Below are positions 1 to 10,063 of a DNA stretch of 64,000 bases, piece by piece. Numbering within the stretch: the first letter of the stretch is position 1; each line of letters opens with the position of its first letter. The notes under the pieces are model-generated. The model did not search any database and was not told the origin of the DNA. It saw only the letters and a list, made by a program, of their open reading frames with translations. Both the position numbers and the translations under genes were made by a program. This DNA is from Mycolicibacterium sp. CR10 (lineage in GTDB: Bacteria; Actinomycetota; Actinomycetes; Mycobacteriales; Mycobacteriaceae), in the NCBI RefSeq assembly GCF_005222675.1, contig NZ_STGE01000001.1, forward strand, positions 19,061-83,060. The letters run 5' to 3'.

Positions 1-973
1 GCCGCAACGTCAAGATGGGTACCGGCATGGACTGTCCGTCCTTGGCGATGAAGGCGTTCAAGAAGGACAAATTCGGGAAGACGTTGCCATGAATGAACAT
101 AGTCCGTTTCAACATCTCGCCATGCACCTCGTCCTCATAACCCTGACTCAGGCGGGCCACGATCTCCTCGGGATACCCCATATACGGCGGTGCCGGTATG
201 CCCGGCGGCGCGCCCAAAACTCCCGCGCCGTGCCCACCCGACAGACTCACATGAGCCGGAGAAACAGCCACATTGTCGGGCGGCAACAACCCCAACTCGC
301 ACATCGAGCGATGAGTCATCACCGTGTGATAACCATCGCCGACAAAGTTATCGGCGCCCGTCTTCCAATTCGCATCGATAACCCACCGCTGAGGCGCCCC
401 CCATGCCTGAACACCTTCCGGGCTCTTCTTCATCATCAGATCGATATACCAGCGCATGTCCCCGAGATACTCATCTAGCCCCGGCGCCTCGTCCGAGACA
501 CACCCGAAAACAAGGCCCGCATACGAATCCAGCATCGGCACGGGGCGCAACCCCAGCCGACTCTTGTCGAACGCCGCGCCGTAGACGGCTTGCTGTGCAG
601 GAATCGCGATCAGATCGCCGTTGTTCCGATATGTCCACCCGTGGTACGGACACTGAAATGCCGATTCATTCCCAGCTTCGGTTCGGCACACCAACGTGCC
701 ACGGTGCCGGCAGGAGTTAGACATCGCCCGCACCGTCATATCCTGCTGGCGCGCAACGATAATCGAGTTATCAGCGATATAACGCACCACATAATCGCCC
801 GCGTTGGGAATCTCATCCTCATGGCACAGAAACTGCCACGTTCTTCCAAAGACCCGCGCTATCTCGAGCTCATACAGGGCGTCATTAGCGATCAGAGACG
901 CAGGAAGGCGACCCTTGAGGACTGAGCCCCGCGCATTCTCCAACAGTCTCATGGTCTTCGCATCAACGGCCAT
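1..973 (-). CDS. Rieske aromatic ring-hydroxylating dioxygenase, alpha subunit (3' end outside window)
   Basis: Reading the minus strand from an ATG at 973 gives an open frame of about 324 codons that runs off the window start. The Rieske [2Fe-2S] ligands are clear: Cys88-x-His90 in SCRHRG and Cys108-x2-His111 in CPYHGW. The mononuclear iron region follows (NWKTGADNFVGDGYHTVMTHRS), then the FIHGNVFPNLSF block near the window edge. It closely resembles the two other PAH-type alpha subunits here (26483 and 57355), so an arene dioxygenase hydroxylating a fused ring is likely; substrate unknown. The ribosome site is weak. It lies downstream of the marR gene on the same strand, separated by about 385 bases. 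The C-terminus and any beta subunit lie outside the window. Confidence 0.9.
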   Translation of the reverse strand, partial: MAVDAKTMRLLENARGSVLKGRLPASLIANDALYELEIARVFGRTWQFLCHEDEIPNAGDYVVRYIADNSIIVARQQDMTVRAMSNSCRHRGTLVCRTEAGNESAFQCPYHGWTYRNNGDLIAIPAQQAVYGAAFDKSRLGLRPVPMLDSYAGLVFGCVSDEAPGLDEYLGDMRWYIDLMMKKSPEGVQAWGAPQRWVIDANWKTGADNFVGDGYHTVMTHRSMCELGLLPPDNVAVSPAHVSLSGGHGAGVLGAPPGIPAPPYMGYPEEIVARLSQGYEDEVHGEMLKRTMFIHGNVFPNLSFLNAFIAKDGQSMPVPILTLR

Positions 974-1357
974 CGATGTCACTTCGGCGCACCTTACCTA
1001 TCGATATGCGCCCCGAAAGGGCGTAGTCAGTGACGACTTCTAGTGATGTAGGTAACAGCTAGAGCTTACACAGGATGACAACTGTCTGCAAGCTATAATT
1101 CAGGGTGTCGCGGTACCTGTACGTGCTGACGTCGAGGATCCGATCCGATAGACCGGCCCCGCAATCCGACATGCGGGTAGACGACACATTCACTGTCGAC
1201 AAGCGAGAACCTCGGCCTGAAGGCAACCAGCCCCACCATCGATCGAGCTACCCAGTGGTCCTCCCCGCCAGATCGCCGTTTCCGTCACCAACGCCAAGGT
1301 GGTAACTGTCACCGTCAGCGCCACGCGAGCACCTCGGGGGGCGGAAAGAAATGCGAA
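974..1357 (-). promoter_or_regulatory. Intergenic region with a possible promoter for the edge dioxygenase
   Basis: No convincing gene in 384 bases. On the minus strand TTGCAG (1086-1091) and TAAGCT (1063-1068) are separated by exactly 17 bases, a possible sigma-A type promoter about 90 bases before the dioxygenase start at 973. The match to the -10 consensus is only moderate, so this is an inference. Confidence 0.3.
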
Positions 1358-1825
1358 TCAGCAGCCAGCCTCACTGCCGGCAATGCGATCTCGGAGTTGT
1401 GCACGCGAGTGTTCGCCGACTCTTCCTGTCAGCTCTCGCAGCACCGTTAGTTCGTTATTGTCCAGCGCCGCAAGCGCTTCGGGTGCCGGATCGTCGATCG
1501 CATTGATCGTAGCCACCATCGCCCAGCCGCCGTCGGTTAGCGATACCATCTTGCGTCGCCAGTTGGCGGCAACCATCTCGCGCATCACCAGGCCCCGGTG
1601 CTCCAGATCGTTGACGGCCACTGTGGCCGCGGGTGCGTCGATGGTCACGGCGTGCGCGACCTCTGTGACCGTCATCGACCCGCGAGCCAGACGGAGCAGG
1701 ATCCGGATACGGCTGAACGGTAGACCCGTCCGGTCGACAGTCGCTCGCCTCCAACCGTCACTGTTGTCGGCGACCAGTGCGGTCATCCCCCGCCAGACCT
1801 CGTCCGCCAGCGGGTTACCTAACAC
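1358..1825 (-). CDS. MarR-family transcriptional regulator
   Basis: 155 aa protein with a winged helix-turn-helix of MarR type: a helix around SRIRILLRLARGSMTV, the recognition part around APAATVAVNDLEHRGLV, then the wing (NWRRKMVSLTDGG). The start is a GTG at 1825 preceded by AAGGCAGCC. It overlaps the end of the MFS transporter gene by 11 bases, so the two are translationally linked. In MarR-exporter pairs the regulator usually represses the exporter and responds to small aromatic or lipophilic ligands; here it would be the last gene of the mce-linked operon. Ligand and target are not visible from the sequence. Confidence 0.85.
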   Translation of the reverse strand: MLGNPLADEVWRGMTALVADNSDGWRRATVDRTGLPFSRIRILLRLARGSMTVTEVAHAVTIDAPAATVAVNDLEHRGLVMREMVAANWRRKMVSLTDGGWAMVATINAIDDPAPEALAALDNNELTVLRELTGRVGEHSRAQLRDRIAGSEAGC

Positions 1826-3395
1826 CGGCTGCCTTCTGTCGGGGGTCGGATCCCGCGATCAGCGGCGCTAGCTGTTCAGCCGAGCGCAGCGCGCGTCCGG
1901 ACGTCGAGTAGACGCCGAGCGCAAAGATCAGCACACCGACTCCGGCGAACACTAGCCACAGCGGCCGAGCGGCGGCCGCGAAGTCGACCTTGGTGTCGCC
2001 CAGCGCCGGGCTCGCGACTGAACCGCAAAGGGCCACGCCGATGCTCACGCCCACCTGTCGACTGGTCGATGCGACTGCCGAGGCCGCACCGGCACGGTCG
2101 GTCGGCATACCGCTGACGGCCGTATTCGTGATCGGTGCGTTCACCATCGAAGTACCGATGCCGATGATTCCGAAGGCGACCAGAAGCTGCCATAGCGCAG
2201 TAGCGTCGCTCGACTCTGCCAACATCAGGGTGGCGACAGTGATGAACACCCCGGCGATCATCAGCGACGGTCGGGCACCGAATCGCCCCACCAGGCGACC
2301 AGAGACAGGCGAGAAGATGAGTGCGGCACCAGCGACGGGCAGAAACATCAGCCCGGTGTGGACTGCCGAGAGCCCGCGCTCCCCTTGCAAATACAGCGAC
2401 ATCATGAACAGAAACGCGCCCCACAGCGCGAACGCGCATAGGGCGATAGCCGTCGCCGAAGAGAAGGGGATGCTGCGGAAGAATCGCAGGTCAAGGAACG
2501 GGTCGAGGCGGCTCGACTCGTAGCGCAGGAACATCGCGAACGCCAGCGCTGCAAGACAACCGATAACGAGAACGCGGGTGTCGGTCCAGCCCATCTCTGG
2601 CCCTTCGATGAGCACGAACACCAGTCCGAAGAGGAAGGCCATGCCCAGGGCCAGCCCAATCAGGTCGACACGTCGCATGGTGGCCGAGTTGGATTCCGGA
2701 ACGAAGATCGCGGTCAACATTAGCGCTAGCAAGCAGATCGGCACGTTGATCCAGAACACTGCGCGCCAGTCGACGTACTCGATGAGCAATCCGCCCGCGA
2801 TCGGACCGAATGCCATCGAGATGCCAACGACGCCGCCCCATATGCCGATTACGCGCGCGCGCTCCACCTTGCCGGTGAACACTTGCGTGACGATCGACAT
2901 CGCAGCGGGGGTGAGCATCGAACCGCCGACGGCTTGCAGGAAGCGGGCGCCGATCAACGTCTCGACATTAGGGGCCACGCTGCACACCAGCGAGGCCAAC
3001 GCGAAGACCGTCAACCCGATCTGGAATATGCGCCGCCGGCCGAATCGGTCGGCCATGGCACCCGCGAGCAGCAACAGCGAGGCGATCATCAAGGTGTAAA
3101 TGTCGAAGACCCATTGCATTTGCGCAGGCGACGCCGACAGGCCGGCGCGGATGCTGGGGATTGCAACGTTAATGATGGTCGCGTCCAGCGAGACGATGAG
3201 AACACTCATGCAGCAGGACGCCAAGACGATGGCCTTGCGCCGCGCGCTCAGCTGTCGGCCGATGTCTTCATTCACGCGAAAGGTCGACTGCGTCGGCACG
3301 GCCGACGGCTCGTCGCCATCCGCGTTGCTGTGCCTCGTATCTGGTCTTCCGTTCACCGGATCCGAACGACACGACCGAATGTGGCCGGCAATCAC
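1815..3395 (-). CDS. MFS drug/proton antiporter, DHA2 (EmrB/QacA) type, 14 membrane segments
   Basis: 526 aa, the usual size for 14-helix DHA2 exporters. After a roughly 50-residue hydrophilic N-terminus it shows the family features: LDATIINVAIPSI in helix 1 (motif D1), MADRFGRRRIFQIG (motif A), the helix 5 antiporter motif C (GGVVGISMAFGPIAGG) and further hydrophobic segments to about residue 490. It should export hydrophobic or amphipathic compounds across the cytoplasmic membrane. It starts 7 bases after the aldehyde dehydrogenase stop. The annotated GTG start at 3395 has no good Shine-Dalgarno, and a GTG at 3275 is an alternative that would trim the disordered N-terminus. Paired with the MarR gene. 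Confidence 0.9.
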   Translation of the reverse strand: MIAGHIRSCRSDPVNGRPDTRHSNADGDEPSAVPTQSTFRVNEDIGRQLSARRKAIVLASCCMSVLIVSLDATIINVAIPSIRAGLSASPAQMQWVFDIYTLMIASLLLLAGAMADRFGRRRIFQIGLTVFALASLVCSVAPNVETLIGARFLQAVGGSMLTPAAMSIVTQVFTGKVERARVIGIWGGVVGISMAFGPIAGGLLIEYVDWRAVFWINVPICLLALMLTAIFVPESNSATMRRVDLIGLALGMAFLFGLVFVLIEGPEMGWTDTRVLVIGCLAALAFAMFLRYESSRLDPFLDLRFFRSIPFSSATAIALCAFALWGAFLFMMSLYLQGERGLSAVHTGLMFLPVAGAALIFSPVSGRLVGRFGARPSLMIAGVFITVATLMLAESSDATALWQLLVAFGIIGIGTSMVNAPITNTAVSGMPTDRAGAASAVASTSRQVGVSIGVALCGSVASPALGDTKVDFAAAARPLWLVFAGVGVLIFALGVYSTSGRALRSAEQLAPLIAGSDPRQKAAGVR

Positions 3396-3401
3396 AGGAG
3401 G

Positions 3402-4862
3402 CTAGTCCAAGGTGACGGTTACGGCTTTGACTTGTGTATACGATAGTAATTCCTCCGTGGACTCTTCGGATCCAACGCCTGATGATTTCCGGCCGCCGAA
3501 CGGCAACCCCCAGTAGTGGCGTGCACTGCCGTTTATCCATACATAGCCGGCATCGAGCCCCGCAGCCATTCGATGGGCTTGACGTAGGTCGTTGGTCCAC
3601 ACCGCCGCTGTCAATCCGAAGTCGACGCCGTTGGCGACTTTGACCGCCTCGGCCTCGTCACGGACTGTTAGCACCGAAAGCACAGGTCCGAATATTTCGT
3701 CGCGGGCGACGGCGGCCTGCGGCGTCACGTCGCCCAACACGGTCGGAGCGACATACCAGCCTTTGTCGCCAACGCCCTCCGCGCGCCCTCCCCCGGTGAG
3801 TACGCTGGCGCCGGCCGCCCGTCCTGATTCGATGGCCTGCAGCGACTTCGAGTATTGCGCTTGGTCGATGACGGGTCCCATGTCCGTGCCTTCAGCGAGC
3901 GGGTGGCCCACCTTGATGGCAGCGACCTGATCTATGACCGATTCAATGACCTCGTCAGCGATCGCCTCGTGCAGCAGCAGTCTGCTTGTGGATCCGCAGG
4001 ATTGGCCCGCGGTGGTGGTGAAGTTCATCCCTGCGACGGCGCTTGTCGCCGCCGCCTCAAGATCGGCGTCCGGCATGACGATCATGGGGTTCTTGCCGCC
4101 GAGTTCGAGCGTGACGTATTTGACGCCGTGCTCTGCAGCCAACCGCTGAATGTGCCTTCCCGTGCCAGGGGAGCCGATGAAACCGATGCGCCTGACCAGT
4201 GGATGAGCGACCAGCGCGGCGCCGGCAGTTGCGCCGTGCCCGGTAACGACCCCAAACAGGCCCTCTGGCAACACTTCCCTCGCCAACTCGGCGAGGCGGA
4301 TAGCCGACAGCGGTGTTTGATCGGGAGCTTTCAACACCACGGCGTTTCCCGCCATGAGCGGAGCAGCGATCTTAGATCCTGCGAACAGGACAGGATGATT
4401 GAAGGGTACGATTCGGGCGACCACGCCATAGGGCTGCTGCAGCGTGTAGTGGAGATTCGCCGACAGTGGAATGGTACGTCCGCCGATGTCAAGTGCGGCG
4501 TCTGCCATCAGCTCGAGCACTTCGGCCGCCCAGTTCACATCGTCGCGCATCGCAGACAGCGGAAAGCCACCGTCAATCGCGTCGAGCAGCGCGAGTTCTT
4601 CGGTGTGTTCTCGCATGAGTGTTGCCAAAGCTCGCAGCATGGTGCCGCGCTGCCGCGGCGTCCGCAGTGCCCAGTCACGTTGGGCAGCATGCGCGGTCGC
4701 CACCACCTGGTCGACATCTTCGGCGGTGCATTCCGGCACCTGTGTCAGCACGCCCCCGGTACACGGGTCGCCCACGTCGTAGACGCTATGGGTCGCCAAA
4801 GTCGCACCACCTAGCGGAAGCGTCCACGTCCTCTCGACTGCACTCAGCGCGTCGTCAATCAC
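3402..4862 (-). CDS. NAD(P)-dependent aldehyde dehydrogenase
   Basis: About 486 aa, normal for the ALDH superfamily. Visible elements: the cofactor-binding start ([15 protein letters not shown], then KAPDQTP), the general-base glutamate in TLELGGKNP, and the catalytic cysteine in [12 protein letters not shown]. The frame is open upstream to 5192, but that stretch overlaps the epoxide hydrolase. I chose GTG 4862 because AAAGGAG lies six bases upstream; an in-frame ATG at 4868 touches the ribosome site directly. It follows the epoxide hydrolase on the same strand, so it probably oxidises an aldehyde arising from the substrate imported by the Mce system or from an epoxide or diol. Substrate unknown. 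Confidence 0.9.
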   Translation of the reverse strand: MIDDALSAVERTWTLPLGGATLATHSVYDVGDPCTGGVLTQVPECTAEDVDQVVATAHAAQRDWALRTPRQRGTMLRALATLMREHTEELALLDAIDGGFPLSAMRDDVNWAAEVLELMADAALDIGGRTIPLSANLHYTLQQPYGVVARIVPFNHPVLFAGSKIAAPLMAGNAVVLKAPDQTPLSAIRLAELAREVLPEGLFGVVTGHGATAGAALVAHPLVRRIGFIGSPGTGRHIQRLAAEHGVKYVTLELGGKNPMIVMPDADLEAAATSAVAGMNFTTTAGQSCGSTSRLLLHEAIADEVIESVIDQVAAIKVGHPLAEGTDMGPVIDQAQYSKSLQAIESGRAAGASVLTGGGRAEGVGDKGWYVAPTVLGDVTPQAAVARDEIFGPVLSVLTVRDEAEAVKVANGVDFGLTAAVWTNDLRQAHRMAAGLDAGYVWINGSARHYWGLPFGGRKSSGVGSEESTEELLSYTQVKAVTVTLD

Positions 4863-5004
4863 GGCCATCTCCTTTAACCACACAGCACGCGGCTGCGACT
4901 CGAGTCCATTGCTTTCTTGCCAGCGGATGCCTTCTCCGCAACGCAGAGAGTCTAAGCTCCCTGCGTCCGAGCTATCCAGGGGTCGTGCATGCCGGTCCGC
5001 TCCA

Positions 5005-6147
5005 TCACCGCACGGTTCTAAAGAACGCGCGGACATCTTCGACGAAGAGGTCCGGTTGCTCAAATGCGGCGAAGTGCCCGCCGCGCGGCATGGTCGTCCA
5101 ATGGGTGATGTTGTAGCTCGGCTCGCACCAGCTTCGTGTGACGCGCAGAACCTCCTTTGGGAAGGCGGCAATGCCGGTCGGTATCTCGACACGACCTGTC
5201 GCGCCCAAGTGCTTGAAGCTCTCCCAATACAACCGGGCCGAGGAAGCGCCGGTGTTCGTCGCCCAGTACATCATGACGTTGTCGAGGAGCTCGTCGCGAT
5301 GGAGCACGTTCTCGGGGTTGCCGTCGCAGTCCATCCACGCCCAGAATTTCTCGATGATCCACGCCATTTGTCCGACTGGCGAGTCGGCCAGCCCGTACCC
5401 GACGGTCTGTGGCCGGGTGGACTGCTGCTCGGAATAGCCCGTGCCCCAACGTTGGTGGTTCGTCAACGCGGCCAGTGCCTCCCGCTCTTCCTCTGAGGAA
5501 TCGGCGATGTCCCGCGCGGGAGGATAAGCGATCGGCATGTTCAGATGGATGGCGGCGCAGTGGCCGCGGTGGCGGCCCATCTGGGTGGTGACGGCTGCGC
5601 CCCAATCGCCGCCTTGGGCGCCGTAGCGCGCGTAGCCGAGGCGCAGCATGAGCGTTTCCCAGGCCTGCGCGATTTTGTCCACACCCCACCCGTGGCGGAT
5701 GGGCTTGCCGGAGAAGCCGTATCCGGGAAGCGACGGACAGACCACGTGGAAGGCGTCCTCGACCTGTCCTCCATGGGCAGTCGGATTGGTCAGCGGCTCA
5801 ATCACTTTGTGAAACTCGACGATTGAGCCGGGCCAGCCGTGGGTGATGAGCAGTGGGAAAGCTTCTTGGTGCGGGGATCGCTGGTGGATGAAATGGATGT
5901 CCAGGCCATCGATTTCGGTGATGAATTGAGCGAATCGGTTGAGCGCGGCTTCACGAGACCGCCAGTCGTATCCACTCGCCCAGTATGCGGCTAGTTCCCG
6001 GGTATAACCCAGCGGGATGCCCTGGCTCCAGTCGACTACGCATTCAGCTTCCGGCCAACGGGTCTGTGACAAACGGGTTCGCAGATCGTCGAGAACTTCA
6101 TCGGCAACGTGGATGTGAAACGGTCTCACCGCGGGTCGGACACTCAA
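5005..6147 (-). CDS. Epoxide hydrolase-like alpha/beta hydrolase with EHN domain
   Basis: 380 aa. The N-terminal EHN-type segment (residues about 5-115, containing [15 protein letters not shown]) is typical of microsomal-type epoxide hydrolases. The oxyanion motif HGWPGS follows, then the nucleophile elbow GGDWGAAV, whose Asp would form the ester intermediate. Near the C-terminus, [13 protein letters not shown] supplies the catalytic His. Start: TTG at 6147 with a strong GAGGAG five bases upstream; no better ATG lies in frame. It is co-directional with mce/mas genes (61 bases after the last mas gene), suggesting a role in processing an imported or intracellularly formed epoxide. Such proteins may act on arene oxides, but the substrate is not shown. 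Confidence 0.88.
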   Translation of the reverse strand: MSVRPAVRPFHIHVADEVLDDLRTRLSQTRWPEAECVVDWSQGIPLGYTRELAAYWASGYDWRSREAALNRFAQFITEIDGLDIHFIHQRSPHQEAFPLLITHGWPGSIVEFHKVIEPLTNPTAHGGQVEDAFHVVCPSLPGYGFSGKPIRHGWGVDKIAQAWETLMLRLGYARYGAQGGDWGAAVTTQMGRHRGHCAAIHLNMPIAYPPARDIADSSEEEREALAALTNHQRWGTGYSEQQSTRPQTVGYGLADSPVGQMAWIIEKFWAWMDCDGNPENVLHRDELLDNVMMYWATNTGASSARLYWESFKHLGATGRVEIPTGIAAFPKEVLRVTRSWCEPSYNITHWTTMPRGGHFAAFEQPDLFVEDVRAFFRTVR

Positions 6148-6208
6148 GGCTGCTCCTCACACGCTTCCTGCGGCTCGCGGGTGGCCGCGGACGTGTCTGG
6201 AATACTGC

Positions 6209-6793
6209 TCATATTGGCTCGAAACCCGATATCAGCCAACGGTTTTCGATTCTGTCGAGGGTCACCCGAACGACGGAGTCAGTATCTGTCGGCGCGTCAT
6301 TGCCCACTACGGTGGTTTGGTCGACGAACACCAGTACTACGGCATGGTTTTCACTGGTGGAGACGGAAGCGGCACCAGTCACCTTGGCGGTGGCCGAGAT
6401 TCGCTTCTGCTGTGCTCCAGGAATCACGACATCATCAGTCAACGAGGTGTACGAATCGCGAAACGACCCTGTCAGTCGCTCGCGCGCAGCCTTCAGCTTC
6501 TCGGTTGCCGTGTCAGGTGCGTAGGAGAGCATCGCGACCGTCGCCTCGGCTGCGACCTGCGCGGTTTGCACCCGAGTGCGGTCGGCATCATCGGTGGTCG
6601 CTTCCTGGTACTTGAGGTAGCCCGCGCCGAGCGCTAATAGCAGGGTGACAGCCGGCAACACCCCGAATCCGAGCACGCGCACGATGGTACCGCGAAGTCT
6701 GCCTGGTGTGGCGCCATCGTGGGTGTCCTCGCATTCGGGGGCGACGCCGGCAGCCTGATCGTCGCACTCGACTTTCCCTGGTGAGTTCGTCAT
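6209..6793 (-). CDS. Mce-associated membrane protein (Mas family)
   Basis: 194 aa with a hydrophilic N-terminus, one membrane helix at about residues 38-60 (VLGFGVLPAVTLLLALGAGYL) and a periplasmic NTF2-like domain ending in RIENRWLISGFEPI, the characteristic end of mycobacterial mce-associated proteins. Mas proteins are thought to stabilise or assist the Mce transporter. It overlaps the upstream mas gene by four bases (ATGA), so the two are made together. A degenerate copy of this C-terminal motif occurs near 59.95 kb. Confidence 0.88.
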   Translation of the reverse strand: MTNSPGKVECDDQAAGVAPECEDTHDGATPGRLRGTIVRVLGFGVLPAVTLLLALGAGYLKYQEATTDDADRTRVQTAQVAAEATVAMLSYAPDTATEKLKAARERLTGSFRDSYTSLTDDVVIPGAQQKRISATAKVTGAASVSTSENHAVVLVFVDQTTVVGNDAPTDTDSVVRVTLDRIENRWLISGFEPI

Positions 6794-7467
6794 GCCACGA
6801 ACTCCACGTCAGAGACCTTTGCGTCGTTGCCGACTTTCTGCACCGTGATCCGCATTCGCCATGCTCGGGGTTCTTGTTCTGGCCCCTCGCCGACAGTGGT
6901 CTTCACGCTGACAGCGACCAGCACCTGGGCCGTGTCACGGGACTGGGATTCCAAGCCGGCCTCGGTGATGGTGCCCTCCGATTTCGACTTCACCTTGTTG
7001 ACCACATCGACGAATGGTTGTGACCGCTGGGAGAACTCGTCGTAGAACTTGCCCGTGGCGGAGTCGAGAATGCGCTTCACATCGGCGTCGGCGTGCTGCC
7101 AGTCGATCGTGGTCAGATTCAGTGCGCCTTGACGTCCGACCTGCACGAACAGCTGGCGTTGTTCGAAGGCCTGATGCGCTTGGTAGGCCTGGTAGCCCAG
7201 CCAGCCGGTCAGTGCGGCCATCGTCGCGACCGCTACCAACCCCATCACAAGCCCCAGTCGCTGCGGCGACATTGGGCTTCTCCAGGCGCGCGTGGTGCCC
7301 CGCGGCTGTTCGTCGTTGACACCTTCGGGCGTGTCGCCGCCGCCGACATCCGTACTGCCAGCGCCCATATCGGGGGCGACGTCGTCGGTGTCATCGGGGG
7401 CAGGCGAGGGCGGCGAGTGGTCATCGCGGGTGGGATCGTAGGTATCCCCAGTGGTGCGCGTTGTCAC
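6790..7467 (-). CDS. Mce-associated membrane protein (Mas family), first copy
   Basis: 225 aa. An acidic, Pro/Gly/Thr-rich cytoplasmic N-terminus of about 70 residues, a single helix (LGLVMGLVAVATMAALTGWLGY), a short coiled region, then an NTF2-like extracytoplasmic domain. It overlaps mceF by four bases and the next mas gene by four bases. Two mas genes directly after mceF is the normal mce operon arrangement in mycobacteria. Role inferred from family and position: accessory subunit of the Mce import complex. Confidence 0.88.
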   Translation of the reverse strand: MTTRTTGDTYDPTRDDHSPPSPAPDDTDDVAPDMGAGSTDVGGGDTPEGVNDEQPRGTTRAWRSPMSPQRLGLVMGLVAVATMAALTGWLGYQAYQAHQAFEQRQLFVQVGRQGALNLTTIDWQHADADVKRILDSATGKFYDEFSQRSQPFVDVVNKVKSKSEGTITEAGLESQSRDTAQVLVAVSVKTTVGEGPEQEPRAWRMRITVQKVGNDAKVSDVEFVA

Positions 7468-8924
7468 GGTTCACCGTCCTTTGGCGGAAGCAGCATGTCC
7501 TGCCAGGTGTGCTGCCCGGCAGCGTTCCGACCCAGGTCGGCTTGCCGGTACTGTTTTCCATCCGGTCCGATGTAGCTGCCGGTGCTCGGGTCGTACTCGG
7601 CGACCGCAATCGGGGCAGTCGCCGGCACCGAGGTGGGCGGCGGCGTTCCTGGCGGCGGCTGCGGAACCGGCTGCCCGGACAGCGTCGCGTTCGGATCGCC
7701 TTTCCAGTTGGTGCCGTCGTTGAGTGGTACATAGTTTTCGTCGCTTTCGCACATCTTCACTGTCGGCGCGCGCTTTCCCGGTCGTGTTACACAGGGCAGG
7801 TTTCGGGCGCCGCGAACGTTCGTGAGGCCGGAATCCTGTGGTATCCGGCAGTACAAGTCACCGGCTGGCTTCGGTGGGTAATCCACCTCAGACGGTGCGC
7901 GTTGCTGTTGTGCGGGGAGGTATCCCGTTCTGCATGGCGGGGGCACATTGAGGTTCAGGTTGAAGGACAGGAACACGCCCTTGTAGTCCTGTTTGGTGTT
8001 TCGGTTGGCCAGCGCGGCAGCCTGGAGGCCGGCGATCTCGATCGGATACAGGGCGAGGATCTGCTCGAGGTTGGGTTGATAGGTGAGCGCCACTTGGCCG
8101 AGGCTGACCAGGTTGGTCAGCAAGATAGGCAGAGTGGGCTGTACACGGTCGAACAGCTGGCGTGCCTGGTCTGCGGCGGGGGGCCCGTCGACCAGTAAGC
8201 CCTTGACCGACTCATCCTGGAGCTGTAGCTGATTGGTAATTTTGGCGAGGTTCTCCGCCCAGGTCTGGATCGAGTGGGAGGTGTCGGTCTGGGTGTCCAG
8301 GATGGGTTTGGACTCATCGATGAGGGTGGTCAGTGCGGGCAGGTTGTTGCGCGTATCGATGGCCAGCGTGGTGGCCCCTCGCGTCAGCCGTGAAAGCTCG
8401 GGACCCAGGCCACCGAAAGCGGTGTAAGACTCGTCGATCACCGTTTTGAGGTTGTCGCGCGGGATTGCCTGGACACCGGTGTTGACAGCTCGCAGTAGTG
8501 CGTTGATGTCGGGGGGGACCGAGGTGCGGTCGGCGGATATCACGTCGCCGTTCTTCAGCGGTGCACCGTCGCCGCTTCGTGGCAGGAGTTCGACGAACAA
8601 CTCGCCGACCGCAGTCTGGCTGTGCACTTGGGCGTCGAGGTCCGCCGGGATCTTGATGTCCGACTGCAGCGACAGTACGGCGTCGGCTCCGGTGTCACTC
8701 AGGCGGATGTCGGTGACTCGACCCACCGTCGTGCCCCGGTAGGTGACGTTGGCGTTGTCGTACAGGCTCGCTGCGTCCGGCAGCTTCATGGTGACTTGGT
8801 AGCGGCCGACACCGAAAAGCAGGCTCGGCAACCGGAGGTAGTGGAAGGCCATGGTCCCACCGGCCAAGAGTGTCACCACTCCAAAGGCGGCCAGCTGCAA
8901 CCGGACTCGTTTACTCAGGTACAT
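7464..8924 (-). CDS. mceF: MceF, Mce-family substrate-binding/tunnel subunit
   Basis: 486 aa: N-terminal membrane anchor (about residues 8-28), then the MCE/MlaD domain (YQVTMKLPDAASLYDNANVTYRGTTVGRV) and a long helical Mce4_CUP1-type region to about residue 320. A Pro-rich low-complexity tail (PVPQPPPGTPPPTS) follows. The start ATG overlaps the mceE stop (TAATG). In Mce complexes six MCE proteins form a periplasm-spanning tube delivering lipids, sterols or other hydrophobic molecules to the YrbE permease. No ATPase (MceG/Mkl) is encoded here, as is usual because it is shared. Confidence 0.93.
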   Translation of the reverse strand: MYLSKRVRLQLAAFGVVTLLAGGTMAFHYLRLPSLLFGVGRYQVTMKLPDAASLYDNANVTYRGTTVGRVTDIRLSDTGADAVLSLQSDIKIPADLDAQVHSQTAVGELFVELLPRSGDGAPLKNGDVISADRTSVPPDINALLRAVNTGVQAIPRDNLKTVIDESYTAFGGLGPELSRLTRGATTLAIDTRNNLPALTTLIDESKPILDTQTDTSHSIQTWAENLAKITNQLQLQDESVKGLLVDGPPAADQARQLFDRVQPTLPILLTNLVSLGQVALTYQPNLEQILALYPIEIAGLQAAALANRNTKQDYKGVFLSFNLNLNVPPPCRTGYLPAQQQRAPSEVDYPPKPAGDLYCRIPQDSGLTNVRGARNLPCVTRPGKRAPTVKMCESDENYVPLNDGTNWKGDPNATLSGQPVPQPPPGTPPPTSVPATAPIAVAEYDPSTGSYIGPDGKQYRQADLGRNAAGQHTWQDMLLPPKDGEP

Positions 8925-10063
8925 TACGGTCCTTGGTCCAACCGGTAGGGGACAATCAGCGGATTTCGCGCGGTGTAGGGGCTAGGCAGTTGCCCGATCG
9001 TGCGGCCCCACTGCAGTTCCAGTTCGGTCAGTTTGCCCTCGAACCGGGTGCCGGTGAACAGCGCCGCGTCGATGCGACTCAATGTCAAGTCCACGATGGT
9101 GGTGATGTTGGCGTAGTCACCGCGCCACCACTTGGTCAGGTTGTCTTTCACGAACGGAACCGTGGTGAACAGATTCAGTGATCGGGTCAGCGCGGGGCCG
9201 GCGTTCGCGAGTGATTCCAGAACCGGTCCCAGGTCATTCAGGATCTGGATCAACGACTCTTGGGACTGGTTGACTGAGTCGGCGGCCAGCGCGCTGAATT
9301 TGCCGAGCTGTTCGACCGCCTCCACGAGTTGGTCGCGTTCGGCGTTGATCACCGCCAACGCGTCGGGAATCGTGCTGAGGGCCTTGTCGATGACTGGTCT
9401 TTGTGCCGCGAACTGGGCGACCAGATTGTTGAGGCTCTCGGTGGCCGCAATGATGTCGCCGATTTGACCGTTGACGTTGGCCGTGAAGGTGTCCAGCTGT
9501 GTGAGCAGGCTGCGAAAGTCCTCTTCGCGGCCTCCCAACGCGGACGTGAGTGCTGCGGTGATGTCCTGCACTTGGCCCACTCCGCCGCCGTTGAGCAGGA
9601 GTGAAACCGACGCCAGGGTCTGTTCGGTGGACGGGTAAGCCCCTGCCGAGGTCAGTGGGATCAGCGAACCGGCACGAAGCTTTCCCGCCGGGCGAACATC
9701 GGTGGGGGGTGTCAACTCGATGTGCAGTGAGCCCAGCAGGCTGGTTTGCCCCAGCGACACGGTCGAGTTGGCCGGAAGGTCGACGTCGCCGTTGAGTACG
9801 AGCGTGAGCAGCGCATGCCAGCCTCGACGCTCGATCTTCGTAACGGTGCCCACATTCACATCGCCCACTCGGACACGCGAATTCGCCTGAAGGTTTTCGA
9901 CATCGGGCATTTCGGCCTGGATCGTGTAGAAGCCCTGCCCCTGGCCTTGCGTCCCGGGCAGCCGAAAGGAATTCAGGCCGCGAAAGCCGCATCCCGACAG
10001 CGCGACGATGGTCAGCACGATCACGATCACCGCGGCGGCGCGGGCGCAGCGCTCCCTCGTCAT
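8924..10063 (-). CDS. mceE: MceE, lipoprotein subunit (LprN type)
   Basis: 379 aa. An N-terminal signal sequence ends in a lipobox LSGC with the lipidated cysteine at residue 25. The MCE domain follows (GFYTIQAEMPDVENLQANSRVRVGDVNVGTV), then a helical region. The lipobox is the hallmark that separates MceE from the other five subunits. It overlaps mceD by four bases upstream and mceF by one base downstream. Confidence 0.93.
   Translation of the reverse strand: MTRERCARAAAVIVIVLTIVALSGCGFRGLNSFRLPGTQGQGQGFYTIQAEMPDVENLQANSRVRVGDVNVGTVTKIERRGWHALLTLVLNGDVDLPANSTVSLGQTSLLGSLHIELTPPTDVRPAGKLRAGSLIPLTSAGAYPSTEQTLASVSLLLNGGGVGQVQDITAALTSALGGREEDFRSLLTQLDTFTANVNGQIGDIIAATESLNNLVAQFAAQRPVIDKALSTIPDALAVINAERDQLVEAVEQLGKFSALAADSVNQSQESLIQILNDLGPVLESLANAGPALTRSLNLFTTVPFVKDNLTKWWRGDYANITTIVDLTLSRIDAALFTGTRFEGKLTELELQWGRTIGQLPSPYTARNPLIVPYRLDQGP

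Noticed and set aside
1299..1871. Plus-strand open frame of 190 codons over the marR gene
   Set aside because: It is antisense to a clear MarR protein, has no domain or ribosome site, and is a GC-driven shadow frame.
4869..5192. N-terminal extension of the aldehyde dehydrogenase
   Set aside because: It overlaps the end of the epoxide hydrolase, is unlike ALDH sequence, and a good ribosome site marks a start at 4862.
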